Assembly: GCA_020073445.1 (NCBI GenBank)
Contig: JAIQFE010000011.1
Coordinates: 1 to 64,000 of the forward strand
Source: Terriglobia bacterium
GTDB taxonomy: Bacteria; Acidobacteriota; Terriglobia; Bryobacterales; Bryobacteraceae
DNA length: 64,000 bases
Reading direction: 5' to 3'
Position numbers and translations under genes: made by a program. The notes beneath the pieces were generated by a model. That model did no database searches and had not been told where the DNA came from. It worked only from the letters and a program-made list of their open reading frames with translations. Below, piece after piece: positions 1 through 7,589 of the stretch (position 1 is the first letter of the stretch; the number at the start of each line of letters is the position of its first letter).

Positions 1-129
1 TGCCAGAAACTCGCGGTAAAGCTGCCTATCGTGCGCCACCCGCAGCGCCTCGCCGGCCTGCCCTTTTTCGTTCACGGCGACGAAGACGGAAAACTTCTTG
101 TGTGCATCACATCCGATAAAATGTTCCAT
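1..129 (-). CDS. IS110-family transposase, N-terminal 43 codons (cut by window edge)
   Basis: The reverse strand translates without interruption from ATG at 129 to the window edge and begins MEHFIGCDAHKKFSVFVAV. The pattern G-x-D-x-H-K followed by a hydrophobic strand is the start of the RuvC-like DEDD catalytic domain of IS110-family transposases, and Asp8 would be the first catalytic acidic residue. A strong Shine-Dalgarno sequence (complement of 140-148, AAGGAGGTG) lies 10 nt upstream, so the start is well supported. Only about a tenth of the usual 300-400 residues is inside the window, so intactness cannot be judged. It belongs to the integrated element that ends at 3445. IS110 elements insert without typical terminal inverted repeats, and none is visible here. 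Confidence 0.8.
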   Translation of the reverse strand, partial: MEHFIGCDAHKKFSVFVAVNEKGQAGEALRVAHDRQLYREFLA

Positions 130-330
130 ATTGCTGCAGCACCTCCTTGTGCTTGGGGTTTCGCTCGCAGTCTACGCGAAGCCCCGCTGCAGCGCTTTCA
201 TAGCATCATTAGCGGAGGCGATATGTCAGCGCGCCATCCTGACTGTCCATAATGGTCACGCTTTCGCAACTTCCGAATCCAGCCGGCAAAGCCCGAACAA
301 TGACTTCTTTTCTGCGCGTTGCGACGCGCT
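130..330 (-). ncRNA. Structured leader of the IS110 transposase, candidate bridge RNA
   Basis: The non-coding DNA just upstream of the transposase contains nested complementarity. GCTGCAGC at 133-140 can pair with GCTGCAGC at 186-193. Inside it, 155-164 pairs with 176-185 over 10 bp with one G-U pair. The Shine-Dalgarno region lies in the unpaired strand between the two stems. A further hairpin, 314-319 with 324-329, lies near the far side. IS110-group elements are known to encode a folded bridge RNA in this position that specifies target and donor. Boundaries and loop identities are not determined here, and the RNA assignment is inference from position and folding. Confidence 0.35.
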
Positions 331-354
331 TCTTGGCTGCCACCACTGCCCGTG

Positions 355-582
355 CTATACACTGTCCCCGAGAGATTGTGGACTCGTCTCTCGGATATTG
401 GAACGGGACTCCGTCACCCTTGATAGGACCAAGCGCATAGCCGTCGCAGTGCCGATCCCCAGCGCCTTCGCGGTTTGGCGCCAGGAAGCTCCTTGACTCC
501 GCAGTTGCTGCACCTGCTCCGGTGTGACGCTGATACGGGGTCGGCCTACTGGATTTTTTGTGCCGGTCTCGGACGGTGTCAT
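355..582 (-). CDS. Small resolvase-type helix-turn-helix protein
   Basis: A 75-residue protein whose centre, from GRPRISVTPEQ to GIGTATAMRLV (about residues 13-51), matches the C-terminal HTH of serine recombinases (HTH_7/Hin-like), with the A-K-x-L-G-I-G turn and following recognition helix. No catalytic resolvase domain is present, so it is a DNA-binding domain only. It starts within the last codons of the integrase gene (4-nt ATGA overlap, 579-582), which indicates translational coupling. It probably helps DNA binding during integration or excision, or represses the operon; neither can be told from sequence. The C-terminal 20 residues are polar and unremarkable. Confidence 0.65.
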   Translation of the reverse strand: MTPSETGTKNPVGRPRISVTPEQVQQLRSQGASWRQTAKALGIGTATAMRLVLSRVTESRSNIRETSPQSLGDSV

Positions 583-1508
583 CGCGACACCTCAACTGTC
601 AGCCCCAGGTGGTCGCACGGTGCGTCCGTGAGATCCTGTCTGACGCCCAGGTACCGTTCCGTGGTCGTGACAGATGCGTGTCCCAAACTCAGTTGAATCT
701 GCTCTAAAGCGGCTTTACCTTTATGCGCCAGCTTGGCAAATGTGCGCCGAAGATCATGAGGAGCAAGATTGGAGACGCCGATCTTCGCCCCGGCGTCGCG
801 GACGATTTCGAAGACGCTGCGCGCCGTCATGCTCTTTCCGATGACGCGCCCGCCTTTGTCCATGCGACGGAAGACTAGGCCGCTACCAATCCCTGACCCT
901 GCCATCCATGCGTCGATAGCGTGTTTAGTCCAACTAGGCATCGGCACGGTGCGAACTCGCCCGCCCTTGCCGATCAGGTCTACGATCACCCAACGAGCAT
1001 CACGCAGCTGAATATGCTCGACGGAAAGACTTGTCACTTCTCGTCGTCGCAAGCCGCAGCCGATCAGGACGGCCAGTAAAGCCTGGTCTCGCGCCCCCTT
1101 CAACGTTGCCGGATTCGGAATAGAGATAAGACGTTCGGCCTGCTCGCGAGTCAGCCACTGGCCGGTACGGATGCCGGCTTGTTTGGCTCCCTTCACCCGC
1201 GAAATCGCCGAGGCTTGCTCGGGTGGCATGAAGCCGTTGTCAGCCGCTTCGATGGCCAGCTTGCGGATGGCTGAGAGTCGCTGGTTGATAGTGGAAGACG
1301 AGAGACGCCGTGCTTCGAGGTTTGCTCGATAGGCGTTCACGGTGGCCTTGGTGAATCCGTCGACCGCTTCCCCACTACACCAGCGCAAGAAATCATCGAG
1401 AGCCTGGCCATATGCCCGCTTACTCTCAGGGGAGGGAAGCGTGTCGAGGACAAGGGCTTTGATCCTCTCAAGCGCCGCAGCCCGCGGAGTTAGAATCGCC
1501 CCGTTCAT
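579..1508 (-). CDS. Tyrosine recombinase / phage-type integrase
   Basis: A 309-residue protein with the two-domain layout of tyrosine recombinases. An N-terminal SAM-like core-binding domain covers roughly residues 15-105, with TINQRLSAIRKLAIEA as a typical helix. The C-terminal catalytic domain carries the expected residues: Arg in CGLRRREV, Lys in the GKGGRVRTV hairpin, HDLRR, GHAS, and the nucleophilic Tyr in TTERYL. It should catalyse site-specific integration and excision, plausibly at the tRNA-Leu attachment site at 3389-3445. ATG at 1508 is preferred over an in-frame TTG at 1553 because it overlaps the stop of the upstream ORF as ATGA and the longer form has no ribosome site. The active site appears intact. 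Confidence 0.9.
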   Translation of the reverse strand: MNGAILTPRAAALERIKALVLDTLPSPESKRAYGQALDDFLRWCSGEAVDGFTKATVNAYRANLEARRLSSSTINQRLSAIRKLAIEAADNGFMPPEQASAISRVKGAKQAGIRTGQWLTREQAERLISIPNPATLKGARDQALLAVLIGCGLRRREVTSLSVEHIQLRDARWVIVDLIGKGGRVRTVPMPSWTKHAIDAWMAGSGIGSGLVFRRMDKGGRVIGKSMTARSVFEIVRDAGAKIGVSNLAPHDLRRTFAKLAHKGKAALEQIQLSLGHASVTTTERYLGVRQDLTDAPCDHLGLTVEVSR

Positions 1509-2221
1509 GACGACCGTCCCGGTGGTCGCCAGCAAATGGCGGAATGGGGACAACCTTGGAAGGAGGCGATGAGAACAGTCCTGTCTGTTCTTTCCGCTGA
1601 CAGTCCGTTCAACGCCTCCCGATGTTCGAACGCAGCGGTGCCTCGCAAGTTCACCTCAGGTACGCGCCGTTTCGCAGGTCGAACTGAGCGGGGTGTGGTC
1701 CGTGATACGCGGCTGCAAGGCAGTTCCCCAACGACAACGGCCCGGCTGTTTTGCGAGAAGGAATCGTCCCCAGGTTGGGTTGTCGGATCAAAAGGCGCTC
1801 GTCCTGTCTGGAATCGAATATAAGAGTCGGGTGAAAAACATGGGCTGGCGTCTTGTTCGGTGTTCACGCGTTGCGGTCGGACAATGCTGTCCCGAACGTC
1901 GAAGACCAAGGCTTGCCCCGTCGTGAGGCTAGCGTTTCGAATGAGCAGTGGTGGAGAGGCTTGAAAGAAGTTGTCTGCGCGTCGGCTGCTGATGTGATCC
2001 TGTGGCTGCTGATGCCAATCGTGAACAAGTTCGGAAAAACTTTGCTGCCGGAGAACGGCGTCCAGCACCGCCCAAAGTGTACTCGCGCACCAGGCGCATT
2101 TCGGGCGGCGCCACAAGGGAATGTAGTCGAACGTCTTGCCCAGGTAGACCGATGAGAGCCTCGGCGGGAAAGCGTGGCAACGGGTTTTGGAAACATGCGG
2201 CTCGACGTGGATATGTTGCAT
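1505..2221 (-). CDS. Unrecognised ORF between excisionase-like gene and integrase
   Basis: A 238-codon open frame that I cannot assign to a family. Support for it being real is that its stop overlaps the integrase ATG as ATGA (1505-1508), its codons at the 5' end look like those of real genes, and it fills an otherwise empty 700-bp space in a same-strand operon. The first 75 residues are rich in Trp, Cys and aromatics (for example KCAWCASTLWAVL) and could be folded. The remainder is rich in Arg, Ser and Pro and may be degraded or disordered. Against it, there is no clear ribosome site at ATG 2221. It may be an accessory integration protein, a decayed gene, or chance. Confidence 0.3.
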   Translation of the reverse strand: MQHIHVEPHVSKTRCHAFPPRLSSVYLGKTFDYIPLWRRPKCAWCASTLWAVLDAVLRQQSFSELVHDWHQQPQDHISSRRADNFFQASPPLLIRNASLTTGQALVFDVRDSIVRPQRVNTEQDASPCFSPDSYIRFQTGRAPFDPTTQPGDDSFSQNSRAVVVGELPCSRVSRTTPRSVRPAKRRVPEVNLRGTAAFEHREALNGLSAERTDRTVLIASFQGCPHSAICWRPPGRSS

Positions 2222-2284
2222 GAAGAAGTCGGTTGCTTCTTGCCCCGAGTGCGCTAAACACTCGGTCCAGTGTTTTGGACGGCC

Positions 2285-2491
2285 TCACCTTTGGGGGGCT
2301 CGCCTCCATCCATCGGGCAAGGGAGCGCCGCCTTCCCGGATAAACGTGGCGAGGCGGTCTCCGTCCACTCGTACTTGTCGCCCGATCTTGACCACTGGAA
2401 TTTGTCCCGTCCGAGCAAGTTCGTAGCAGCGGGCGACTTTCACGCGCAACAACTTTGCCACTTCCGGCACTGTCAAAAGTTCTTGGGGCAT
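2285..2491 (-). CDS. Excisionase/AlpA-like HTH_17 protein
   Basis: A 68-residue winged-helix protein of the excisionase (HTH_17, MerR-like) family: LLTVPEVAKLLRVKVARCYE followed by GQIPVVKIGRQVRVDGDRLATFI, the standard helix-turn-helix plus wing ending in a D-x-L-x-x-F-I helix. ATG at 2491 is chosen because GGAGAGG lies about 9 nt upstream. A GTG at 2509 would place that ribosome site inside the gene. It lies upstream of the integrase in the same orientation, as expected for a recombination directionality factor controlling excision of the element. Its DNA target is not evident. Confidence 0.75.
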   Translation of the reverse strand: MPQELLTVPEVAKLLRVKVARCYELARTGQIPVVKIGRQVRVDGDRLATFIREGGAPLPDGWRRAPQR

Positions 2492-2563
2492 CTCTCGTGA
2501 CCTCTCCACAAGTAGTAGGCCACGAGGCAGAATAAAAATCGAGATGAAAGCAGGTGTAGTTTA

Positions 2564-3250
2564 CTAAGGGTTTGGTGGAGTTTCAGGCGAGCCGGATAGA
2601 AAAGCTTTGCGTATGTAGCGCTCCACTGCGCTCCGATTGTCGCCTTCGGGACGGTGTTTCCCCGCTTCCCACGTTTTAACTGAATCCAAAGAAACCTTCA
2701 TTTCATCCGCAGCGGTTTGCTGTGTGTGACCTCTTCGTTTCCGTGCATCCCTTAAAAGGGCTGGAAGCTCCGTCTCTATGCGTACGTCTACGAGCGTGTC
2801 GGGCGCAATCCTGGAAAGTGCACGTTTGAGGTGGTCGATGTGAAGCGCCAGGGCTCTTACAATCCCTTCTCCCTCAGAAGTGTTCACGTCGGTGGGCCGG
2901 AGCGCCGACAAGAGTCCCGTCGCTTCGTAGATGGAGCAATAGTCTTCGAGTCGTCTTCTCAGTGCCCCGTAACGGTCGAGAAACTCTGACGCCTTTCTTT
3001 GACCCGCAGAGGGACCGTCTCCGAGAACCTGACGGAACGGGTGGTAGAACGGCTTGTGGACTGCCAAGGTGCCATTCCGCTCTCTCCATGCTTCCGTGTC
3101 ACCCTCCTCGGGGAACTCGTCAGGGACCGGAGCGCTAAACTCTCCGAGCGTGTTTGCGTAGAAGGCCTTCAACTGGTAGTAGTCCAGTATGAGGCGCTTG
3201 AGTTCCTCTACAGACTCTGCGGCGCTTTGTACCGTTTTCATGTGTGCCAT
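2564..3250 (-). CDS. XRE-type HTH protein with unknown N-terminal region
   Basis: A 228-residue protein. Residues about 1-155 are predominantly helical and polar and match no family I recognise. Residues about 160-215 form a lambda-repressor-like (XRE/HTH_3) domain: LPALLRDARKRRGHTQQTAA then VSLDSVKTWEAGKHRP, with the usual T-Q-x-x-x-A first helix and S-x-x-x-W-E-x-G recognition helix. It is the first gene of the element next to the attachment site and transcribes away from it, a common position for an element repressor or antitoxin-like regulator. No partner toxin is adjacent. The 138 bp between its start and the tRNA fragment would hold its promoter, but no clear consensus is visible. Confidence 0.65.
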   Translation of the reverse strand: MAHMKTVQSAAESVEELKRLILDYYQLKAFYANTLGEFSAPVPDEFPEEGDTEAWRERNGTLAVHKPFYHPFRQVLGDGPSAGQRKASEFLDRYGALRRRLEDYCSIYEATGLLSALRPTDVNTSEGEGIVRALALHIDHLKRALSRIAPDTLVDVRIETELPALLRDARKRRGHTQQTAADEMKVSLDSVKTWEAGKHRPEGDNRSAVERYIRKAFLSGSPETPPNP

Positions 3251-3388
3251 CTGCGTGCCAACTCCGCCAGCCTGAGCCGATCAACTCACCTTATCTCCGC
3301 CGATAAACGACCGCCTGAGAATAGCTTAGACGACTCTCAGGCAAACTCACGCAATATTTCGTAAGTGATTGATAATGCGTGCGGATGG

Positions 3389-3445
3389 GGATTTAGGTTC
3401 CAGCGGTTAACAGCCATGTGGGTTCGACCCCCACCGTTCGCACCA
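3389..3445 (+). other. 3' half of tRNA-Leu(UAG): attachment-site remnant bounding the element
   Basis: These 57 nt read as the distal half of a class II tRNA. They comprise an anticodon loop TTTAGGT with anticodon TAG at 3394-3396, a 3' anticodon stem TCCAG, a long variable arm with a short GGT/GCC stem, a T arm GTGGG-TTCGACC-CCCAC, a 3' acceptor strand CGTTCGC, and encoded ACCA ending at 3445. The 5' half (acceptor GCGAACG, D arm, most of the 5' anticodon stem) is missing upstream, so it is not a functional gene. A tRNA 3' half facing away from an integrase is the classic product of tyrosine-recombinase integration. It implies an intact tRNA-Leu(UAG) left of the window. Positions 3446-3586 hold no further gene. 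Confidence 0.8.
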
Positions 3446-3586
3446 CACGTTTTCTTATAGATAGCCGCAGCCGACTGCCCTAGCGCGATCGAAGGTACTC
3501 CCCACCTGAGGGACGTACAGTACTTCAGCACGGGATGGGCTTCGCGAAGTCGCGGGGTAGCATTCCTTAGCGGATGTTCTAAGCGA

Positions 3587-6500
3587 ATGTACAACGCATT
3601 TTTTGAATTCGAGGAAAACCCCTTCTCGTCGAGGCCCGATACGGCTTTCTTCTACCGGAGCAAGCAGCACGATACCTCTATCCGCAGCCTGACGTTCGCC
3701 GTGCAGGCCAGGATGGGACTATCGTCGCTCGTCGGCGAAGAAGGCACCGGCAAGACCATGCTGTTGGAGTGCCTGCGCGACACTCTCGAGTCGACCCAGA
3801 TTCACTGCGCGTTCTTGCGCGAGTCGCGCATTTCCACGAACCGCTTCTTCCAGACCGTCGCCTCGGAACTGGAATTGAAGTCTCAGGGAACGTCCCCTTA
3901 CCAGGTGTTTTCGGCGTTGCACCAATTCACGCTCCAGCAAGCCCGAAAAGGGCGCACCGTGGCGTTGATCGTGGATGACGCCCACAACCTCCCCGCGGAC
4001 GTTCTGAACGAAATTCTTCATCTCGCGAGCCTGCACGACGACAAGGTCAAGCTGCTCCAGACCGTCCTGGCCGGCCGCCCCGAGCTGCATTCCACGCTCG
4101 ATGCCCTGAATCTGGAGCGGCTGAAACAGCACGCCATCCTGAGCTGCCATCTGGATCCATTCACGGCCGAGGAAACCGAGCGTTACATCGAATTCCGGCT
4201 GCAGAAGGCCGGCCTGTCCGATCAAACGATTTTCCCTCCAGACGCGATCTCGGAGATCTATGTTCGGTCCCGGGGATTTGCACCCGCGATCCACGCGATT
4301 TGCGAAGGGCTGCTGTTGGCTGCCTTTTCGGCTGGATCCAAAGTCTGCACCTCAGAGATACTCGATCAGGTCTTCAGAAATCCCGGCGCGGAAGAACCAT
4401 CGGTTGTTGCAGTCAGTACGATAGATCTTACCCGTCTCGCGGTTCTGGCCGAACCCGAGCCTCTCGCTGCGCTGACCGCGATGCTGCGGCTCACCTTTGC
4501 CGCAACGAAGACTTTGCCGCCGCCACTTCCGGTGCCAGTGACCGGGCTGCTCGAACCCCAGCGGGTCGCTCTCAGGCTGATGTTCCCGAGCTGGAAGTGT
4601 ACCCTTCGGGTCGGAGAGTTCGTTCAAGGCGCGAAAGAACCAATGCGATGGTCGGACGCCGTCGGAACCGCATGGAGTACTCAGCCCGAGATCCACGCGA
4701 TTCCCAGCGCCGTTACCATTTCGAGACCAGTCCTGTCCAAGCCCGCGCTTCAGGCCGAGCCGCGTCTAGAGAACACGCTGCAACGAATTCGCACCCATAA
4801 CCCGGCGCTCACCGTATCTCGCTCGACAGCTCTCGCGACGCCAATCGACTTCCCGGGCGTTGCTTTGCAGCCCTCGAACTCGGCCATCGATAGCCTCAAG
4901 GCCGCTACAGTACTCCTCACGCCAAAGGGCGTAAAAAAGCTCGCCCGCCTCTCGGGCGAGGTTAAACCCAACTCGGGAATCTTCGGTCAGGTGGACGTCC
5001 CAGCAAGCGCTCTTGACGTCCCCGCATCCCGACCCATGCATCCCGCCGCGAAACTTCAGCCGGCCGGGGCAGGATGGCGACGGACTTCGATGGTGCAGCT
5101 GCCTGCAACGTATCCGCCGCCTGCCAGTTCGACGGGAACGCACAACATCGACGCAACGGCGGCCCCGTTCACTCAGTCTCTTCCGTGCCGTCCGACGATT
5201 TCGGCTGGCGAAGCTTGCCAGGCCGTCGCACCGCTCCCTTCGAACGAGCTCTTTTCCTTGGACTGCTCGATTGCGCCAAGGCCCGGGGTGGCCGGAGTTC
5301 CCGCCGGTGCACAATCCGTCTCCATCTCCATTGCCCGGGCGCCCGCGCCGGCGCATCCCGCTGCGAGCTTACAACCGGCTGGAAACAGTCAGCTGCCGCG
5401 CGTACCGGTCACACCGTTCGGAATCGCCGAATGCGCTCCGCCCGCCCCGAGAACCAGCGGGGATTACCGGAATCACCTAGTGAATCTCCAGAATCCCGTT
5501 GGGCCGCGGATCGGAATGAACCTGGCCTCCGATGAGTTGAATGCTCCGGAACACGATCGTCTCGTCTCTTTGTCCTGCAACGTGGCCCCGAGCGCGCCGC
5601 CGGTGCGGACGTCGATCAAGCCGTTTTTGAGCCTGCTGCAGTCGCTGCGGCCGCTTGGTCCGGTGGCGAACATAGAGCCGGTCAATCCTCGCAATGCCTG
5701 GCTCCTTCTGCCGAGTTGGAAGCCGGCCGCCACCAGTCCTGTTGCTGCGAATCCTGTGGTTGAGAGCCCGGTCGTTGAGAGTCCCGCTGTAGTGCTCGAA
5801 GCCGCACTTGCGAAAACCAAGAAACCAGCCTCTTTCGACCAGAAGTGGCTTCTGACCTTGGCGATTCCGGTTCTCTCCGTCATCGCGCTGTACGGCTTGG
5901 CGCCGAAGATGTTGCCCGCGGCAGGCGCCCTGAACCAAACCTGGCACCGCGCGCACCAGGCAGTGGTCGACCGCGCGGCCATCGCGTTCCGCGAAGATTT
6001 CCGTGCCGGCTGGGATGACTGGATGAATCGCGCGGGCGCCCGTCCTGGCTGGACTTCCGATGCGGCCGGGTTCGCACATCCCAGCTCGCTCGCTCTCTAT
6101 CGCCCTTCCCTGGGCCTGTCCGATTATCAGCTGCAATTCGTGGGAACCATCGACAAGAAGGCTCTGAGCTGGGTGGTGCGCGCTGCCGATTTCAATAACT
6201 ACTACGCCATCCAACTGGCCGTGCTGAAGCCGGGTCCGGTGCCCACCATCGGCGTGACCCGCTACGCCGTGATTAATGGCAAGGCACAAAACCAAGTCAC
6301 GACGCCTCTATTGATGAGCGCTCGTTCCGACACGGTCTACCGCGTGAGCCTGGACGTCGATGGCGATCGCTATCAACTCTCGGTGCAAGACCAGCGTGTC
6401 GATTCCTGGTCCGAGCCGAAGCTGCGGCAAGGCGGCATCGGTTTCTTCTCGGAACCAGACGCAGCAAGCCGGATCGCGGGTCTGCAGGTTAAGGGGCAGG

Positions 6501-6796
6501 ATGACATGCTCGGAAAGCTCTGCGCGTTCCTGGCGCCTTCCGTCACTTCGTACAGGGCATCCCTCAGTGAACGCGCGGCGCTGACCTTGACGTCTCAAAT
6601 GAACGCACGCAGCGGCGGCTACGGCCATCGATTGCCGCACGGCCCGGCGCGACTGGATCCAGCGTTTTGGCAGGTGCCCGAAGTAAACTTGCCGAACGCG
6701 CGGCGTTGCTCGCCCCCGACGAGCCGGCTGGGCGTTGTACGGACGAGGCGTTCCTCGCCCTTCACCGGAGCCTCATCCTCGACGCCGTGCTACTAG
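3587..6796 (+). CDS. ExeA-type AAA ATPase fused to a membrane span and lectin-like domain
   Basis: A 1069-residue protein. Residues 1-270 are an ExeA/GspA-type ATPase of the kind also found with exosortase/polysaccharide loci: start motif MYNAFFEFEENPF, Walker A GEEGTGKT (50-57), Walker B VALIVDDAH (125-133), sensor region LAGRPEL. Residues about 275-750 are long, Ala/Pro-rich and probably disordered. A single membrane helix (WLLTLAIPVLSVIALYGLA) sits near 752-772. Residues about 800-965 form a beta-rich concanavalin-like domain (FREDFRAGWDDW, SLALYRPSLGLSDYQLQF, IGFFSEPDAASRIAGLQV). The ATPase would be cytoplasmic and the lectin-like domain periplasmic, which would couple ATP hydrolysis to envelope polysaccharide or secretion. 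The last 70 residues are Arg/Ser/Pro-rich and look unlike the rest; a 3' frameshift is possible. Confidence 0.8.
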   Translation: MYNAFFEFEENPFSSRPDTAFFYRSKQHDTSIRSLTFAVQARMGLSSLVGEEGTGKTMLLECLRDTLESTQIHCAFLRESRISTNRFFQTVASELELKSQGTSPYQVFSALHQFTLQQARKGRTVALIVDDAHNLPADVLNEILHLASLHDDKVKLLQTVLAGRPELHSTLDALNLERLKQHAILSCHLDPFTAEETERYIEFRLQKAGLSDQTIFPPDAISEIYVRSRGFAPAIHAICEGLLLAAFSAGSKVCTSEILDQVFRNPGAEEPSVVAVSTIDLTRLAVLAEPEPLAALTAMLRLTFAATKTLPPPLPVPVTGLLEPQRVALRLMFPSWKCTLRVGEFVQGAKEPMRWSDAVGTAWSTQPEIHAIPSAVTISRPVLSKPALQAEPRLENTLQRIRTHNPALTVSRSTALATPIDFPGVALQPSNSAIDSLKAATVLLTPKGVKKLARLSGEVKPNSGIFGQVDVPASALDVPASRPMHPAAKLQPAGAGWRRTSMVQLPATYPPPASSTGTHNIDATAAPFTQSLPCRPTISAGEACQAVAPLPSNELFSLDCSIAPRPGVAGVPAGAQSVSISIARAPAPAHPAASLQPAGNSQLPRVPVTPFGIAECAPPAPRTSGDYRNHLVNLQNPVGPRIGMNLASDELNAPEHDRLVSLSCNVAPSAPPVRTSIKPFLSLLQSLRPLGPVANIEPVNPRNAWLLLPSWKPAATSPVAANPVVESPVVESPAVVLEAALAKTKKPASFDQKWLLTLAIPVLSVIALYGLAPKMLPAAGALNQTWHRAHQAVVDRAAIAFREDFRAGWDDWMNRAGARPGWTSDAAGFAHPSSLALYRPSLGLSDYQLQFVGTIDKKALSWVVRAADFNNYYAIQLAVLKPGPVPTIGVTRYAVINGKAQNQVTTPLLMSARSDTVYRVSLDVDGDRYQLSVQDQRVDSWSEPKLRQGGIGFFSEPDAASRIAGLQVKGQDDMLGKLCAFLAPSVTSYRASLSERAALTLTSQMNARSGGYGHRLPHGPARLDPAFWQVPEVNLPNARRCSPPTSRLGVVRTRRSSPFTGASSSTPCY

Positions 6797-7010
6797 TTCG
6801 TCGTCCCGAGGTAGCGCTCGCCAGCGCATTTTGAACCACTCCACTCGCCCTTCCATGAGCAAGCTGCGCGCTTTAGCGCAGGCTTAGAATCGCTCCGCCC
6901 GCCCTTCAAAGCCACAAGCCCTCTGGAATCATAGGTGTGCACTCTGGCGCCGGTGGAGCCTTGAATGCTCCCCAGTTACACGACTGCAGCTGCACACGAA
7001 AGGAGAATCT
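6797..7010. other. Intergenic region with one weak hairpin
   Basis: No gene is seen. A hairpin CTGCGC-GCTTTA-GCGCAG occupies 6864-6881, without a following T-run, so it is at best a weak terminator for the ATPase gene. The ribosome site AAAGGAG for the next gene lies at the right end. Confidence 0.35.
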
Positions 7011-7556
7011 ATGATTCGCAGAACGATAACTTGGGCCGCTCCCGGACTTCTGTTGGCAGGACTCCTCGCGACCCCGCTCGCTTCCAAGGCCGCTGAAACT
7101 CCCGATTCCGAGCAGGTTTCGAAGCTTCTTTCAGAGGCCAAGACGATGGCCTTCGAGCTAAAGGAAGACGCCGTCACCATGGAGAGTTTCACGCGCATGA
7201 ACGTCTCCATGCAAAGCCACGCTGTTGCGATTAACCAGATCAAGGACCACATCAACGCTCTGACACGCCAGACGGCCAAACTTAAGGAAGCAAGAAGCGC
7301 CGGCTCCCCCTGGCAACAAACGGCGATCGATCGGATCACTCCGTTCCTGGACGAGCTCGGCGGATACACCTACGCCGTCATCGAGCACCTCAACGGCGAT
7401 GTGAAACACACGCCGGCTGAATACAAAGACTACCTGCAAGCGAACGCCGATTATGCGACCGACCTGGCCGCGATGATCGCGGACTTCGTGGATTTCGGCA
7501 GAAGCAAGGATCGAATGCAGCACCTTGCCGACAAGCTCGAAATTCCCAAACATTGA
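7011..7556 (+). CDS. Exported helical protein of unknown function
   Basis: A 181-residue protein with a clear Sec signal peptide (IRRTITWAAPGLLLAGLLA, cleavage likely after ASKA near residue 27), preceded by AAAGGAGAATCT before the ATG. The mature part is almost entirely amphipathic helix, from SEQVSKLLSEAKTMAFELKE through INQIKDHINALTRQTAKL, with no cysteine or metal motif, and suggests a small periplasmic helical bundle. It is followed after 33 bp by a TonB-type receptor on the same strand, so the two are probably co-transcribed. I do not recognise a named family and assign no function beyond envelope location. Confidence 0.7.
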   Translation: MIRRTITWAAPGLLLAGLLATPLASKAAETPDSEQVSKLLSEAKTMAFELKEDAVTMESFTRMNVSMQSHAVAINQIKDHINALTRQTAKLKEARSAGSPWQQTAIDRITPFLDELGGYTYAVIEHLNGDVKHTPAEYKDYLQANADYATDLAAMIADFVDFGRSKDRMQHLADKLEIPKH

Positions 7557-7589
7557 ATCAGACCGAGTACGAGTAAAGGACGGTTCACT

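Noticed and set aside
3337-3594. 85-codon leftward frame containing GGGRTHM and WNLNPHP
   Set aside because: These strings come from translating a tRNA 3' half in reverse, a well-known source of false proteins; the tRNA remnant explains the sequence.
5477-6295. 272-codon leftward open frame under the ExeA-type gene
   Set aside because: It lies opposite the linker and lectin-like domain of a convincing gene and has no motif or ribosome site.
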